A stretch of 22,667 nucleotides of DNA from the NCBI GenBank assembly GCA_002402725.1, contig DHGL01000018.1:1-22667 (forward strand). Direction: 5' to 3'. The notes under the pieces were generated by a model, which did no database searches, was not told the origin of the DNA, and was given only the letters and a program-made list of their open reading frames with translations. The DNA is from Anaerolineaceae bacterium UBA4799. Lineage in GTDB: Bacteria; Chloroflexota; Anaerolineae; Anaerolineales; Anaerolineaceae. Both the position numbers and the translations under genes were made by a program. Below are positions 21,888 through 22,667 of the stretch, one piece after another. Position 1 is the stretch's first letter, and each line of letters starts with the position of its first letter.

Positions 21888-21964
21888 GCCCCGGTAGCTC
21901 AATAGGACAGAGCAAAGCACTCCTAACGCTTAGGTTGAGAGTTCGAGTCCCTCCCGGGGCACCA
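21888..21964 (+). tRNA. tRNA-Arg (anticodon CCT), with two A-C mismatches in stems
   Basis: Acceptor GCCCCGG/CCGGGGC, D arm GCTC-N9-GAGC, anticodon loop CTCCTAA (anticodon CCT), T loop TTCGAGT, discriminator A and encoded CCA (21962-21964). The anticodon stem AAGCA/CGCTT has an A-C mismatch at its last pair (position 31-39) and the T stem GAGAG/CCCTC has one at its fourth pair. In each case a G in place of A would restore pairing. The tRNA has a near-consensus promoter and probably works, since a closing A-C pair is tolerated in some tRNAs. Confidence 0.93.
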
Positions 21965-21994
21965 TTTATTAAGGCGTCTGGATAATTTTACCCC

Positions 21995-22023
21995 TTGCAA
22001 TCAAATCCAGTTTAGTGTATATT
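21995..22023 (+). promoter_or_regulatory. Promoter of the small-RNA candidate
   Basis: TTGCAA (21995-22000), 17 bp, TATATT (22018-22023). The predicted start, about 22030, coincides with the first base of the 16-bp hairpin. Confidence 0.55.
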
Positions 22024-22029
22024 AAGGCT

Positions 22030-22106
22030 AAGAAACATTTGGGTGCCCCCCTCACCCAGATGTTTCTTACTTTAACAAACAAAAACCCGGAGCAACTCCG
22101 GGTTTT
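22030..22106 (+). ncRNA. Small RNA candidate: 5' hairpin with C-rich loop plus terminator
   Basis: A compact unit of about 77 nt lies between tRNA-Arg and a convergent gene. It has a sigma-70-like promoter (start about 22030), a hairpin of 16 bp (AAGAAACATTTGGGTG at 22030-22045 with CACCCAGATGTTTCTT at 22053-22068, one U-G pair) with the loop CCCCCCT, a 13-nt A-rich single-stranded linker, and an 11-bp intrinsic terminator. No open reading frame with a ribosome binding site lies within it. A C-rich loop could pair with G-rich Shine-Dalgarno sequences, as described for CSRs/RsaE-type RNAs in Firmicutes; this is a resemblance, not a homology claim. It could also be an mRNA-end structure or a tRNA trailer. 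Confidence 0.5.
22082..22106. terminator. Bidirectional intrinsic terminator
   Basis: AAAACCCGGAG (22082-22092), loop CAA, CTCCGGGTTTT (22096-22106): a perfect 11-bp stem with T tracts on both strands. It ends the small-RNA candidate on plus and the 106-aa gene on minus. Confidence 0.93.
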
Positions 22107-22127
22107 ATGCATCAAGTGGGTTTTGTT

Positions 22128-22448
22128 TTAATCATCGTCATCCCCGTCTGCTGGATAACGAATCCACAGGAACAGCACCTGTCCTTCATCCACCTCGCTG
22201 GCCCGCGCCGCCAGGATGGGTACCTGTTGCTCCAGACCCATCTCGTTGCGGTAATGCAAAAAAATGGGCTCATGCTGGTTCCACATGCGGTGGCAGCGCT
22301 CCACCAGCGCCGGACCGTTGAAGGTGCGCAGCCGCGTCAGCGCCATGCCGTAATAAGCCGGGCTTTCGGTGAGCCCCAGCGCCCAGCCGTCATCGATCCT
22401 TTCAAATACCGGCGGCGGGCCTTCGATGATGGTGATTTTGTCTTCCAT
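22128..22448 (-). CDS. Hypothetical protein, 106 aa
   Basis: I do not recognise this protein. From ATG 22448 it is 106 aa, cytoplasmic by lack of signal or membrane segment, and ends with the acidic tail DGDDDD. It begins with a Pro-rich stretch (EGPPPVFERIDDGW) and has a helix-like middle (ALVERCHRMWNQHE) and a strand-like end (GQVLFLWIRYP). I chose ATG 22448 rather than an upstream in-frame GTG (22481) because an extended -10 lies between them and predicts a start at about 22460. A terminator 22 bp beyond its stop supports a transcribed gene on this strand. Confidence 0.65.
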   Translation of the reverse strand: MEDKITIIEGPPPVFERIDDGWALGLTESPAYYGMALTRLRTFNGPALVERCHRMWNQHEPIFLHYRNEMGLEQQVPILAARASEVDEGQVLFLWIRYPADGDDDD

Positions 22449-22466
22449 GGTTTTTTTCTCTGGGGA

Positions 22467-22475
22467 ATGATACCA
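22467..22475 (-). promoter_or_regulatory. Extended -10 promoter of the 106-aa gene
   Basis: The minus strand reads TGG-TATCAT. The predicted start near 22460 is 12 nt before ATG 22448. No -35 is obvious. Confidence 0.4.
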
Positions 22476-22481
22476 CACCAC

Positions 22482-22667
22482 TCACCAGTGAATGCAGAGA
22501 AGTGAGGGTGTTTAAAAACTACCAAACCACACAACTTTATTATTCAAACAGCAGAAAAATGAAGAAAACAAGGCAAATGTAGTATGAAATGACACCAAAA
22601 AGACCGCAAACCGGAGTATAACATCCGATTTTTGTCTATCATCGACACTTCTCCCTGGGTTATTCTG
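22482..22667. other. AT-rich end of window without recognisable gene
   Basis: Nothing coding is seen. The stretch contains a weak hairpin (CGGA/TCCG followed by T5 near 22625-22633) and an imperfect dyad TGTCTATCATCGACA (22633-22647). It may hold the promoter of a gene beyond the edge. Confidence 0.3.

Noticed and set aside
22633..22647. Imperfect dyad TGTCTATCATCGACA as an operator
   Set aside because: Only partial symmetry and no gene context within the window.
1..22667. Mobile element, prophage or integration at the tRNA genes
   Set aside because: No integrase, transposase, terminal inverted repeats or duplicated tRNA ends were seen.

Overview
The window reads as a chromosomal segment of a Chloroflexota bacterium, most likely class Anaerolineae. 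This is inferred from gene content and style: Thr/Pro-rich linkers (repeats like PTATPT) in several exported proteins, a class A PBP carrying such a tail, L,D-transpeptidases, tandem DUF970 proteins, and lineage-type hypothetical proteins. Genes are tightly packed on both strands with short intergenic gaps. I see no insertion sequence, prophage, CRISPR array or attachment site.

Layout. 1-1065: tRNA-Ser(GGA) on the minus strand, a 140-residue unknown protein, a 14-bp tandem repeat, tRNA-Val(GAC) with promoter and terminator, then a structured leader. 1066-2696: a diacylglycerol-kinase-like lipid kinase overlapping by one base with a PlsC-type acyltransferase (phospholipid metabolism). 2693-4254: infC-rpmI-rplT, with an AUC start for infC, a terminator and a second promoter between infC and rpmI, a folded rpmI-rplT spacer and a clear final terminator. 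4282-6299: SpoU rRNA methyltransferase overlapping a DUF711 protein. 6327-9758 (minus): class A penicillin-binding protein. 9843-12797: a six-hairpin-glycosidase-like protein followed by two tandem PII-like c-di-AMP receptor homologues; the terminator lies inside the convergent AMMECR1 gene. 12831-13879 (minus): flavin reductase-like protein and AMMECR1, overlapping by 4 bp. 13994-17062: amidase, L,D-transpeptidase 1, and L,D-transpeptidase 2, the last interrupted by an in-frame TGA. 17126-18420: unknown protein plus thioredoxin-TPR protein, ending at a bidirectional terminator. 18470-21825 (minus): CBM9-like lipoprotein, quinone oxidoreductase, and a 4Fe-4S RNA uracil-C5 methyltransferase. 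21888-22667: tRNA-Arg(CCU), a probable small RNA, and a 106-residue unknown protein on the minus strand.

How they fit together. Three themes recur: translation (three tRNAs, IF-3, L35, L20, two rRNA-type methyltransferases), envelope building (lipid kinase and acyltransferase, PBP, amidase, two YkuD enzymes, lipoprotein) and small-molecule or redox functions (c-di-AMP receptors, flavin reductase, quinone oxidoreductase, thioredoxin). The most unusual items are the compact small-RNA candidate at 22030-22106, the paired c-di-AMP receptor homologues that appear to have lost complementary ligand residues, the in-frame TGA in the second L,D-transpeptidase, and a promoter at 9807-9835 that predicts a leaderless message. 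Everything here was read by eye; no database search was run.
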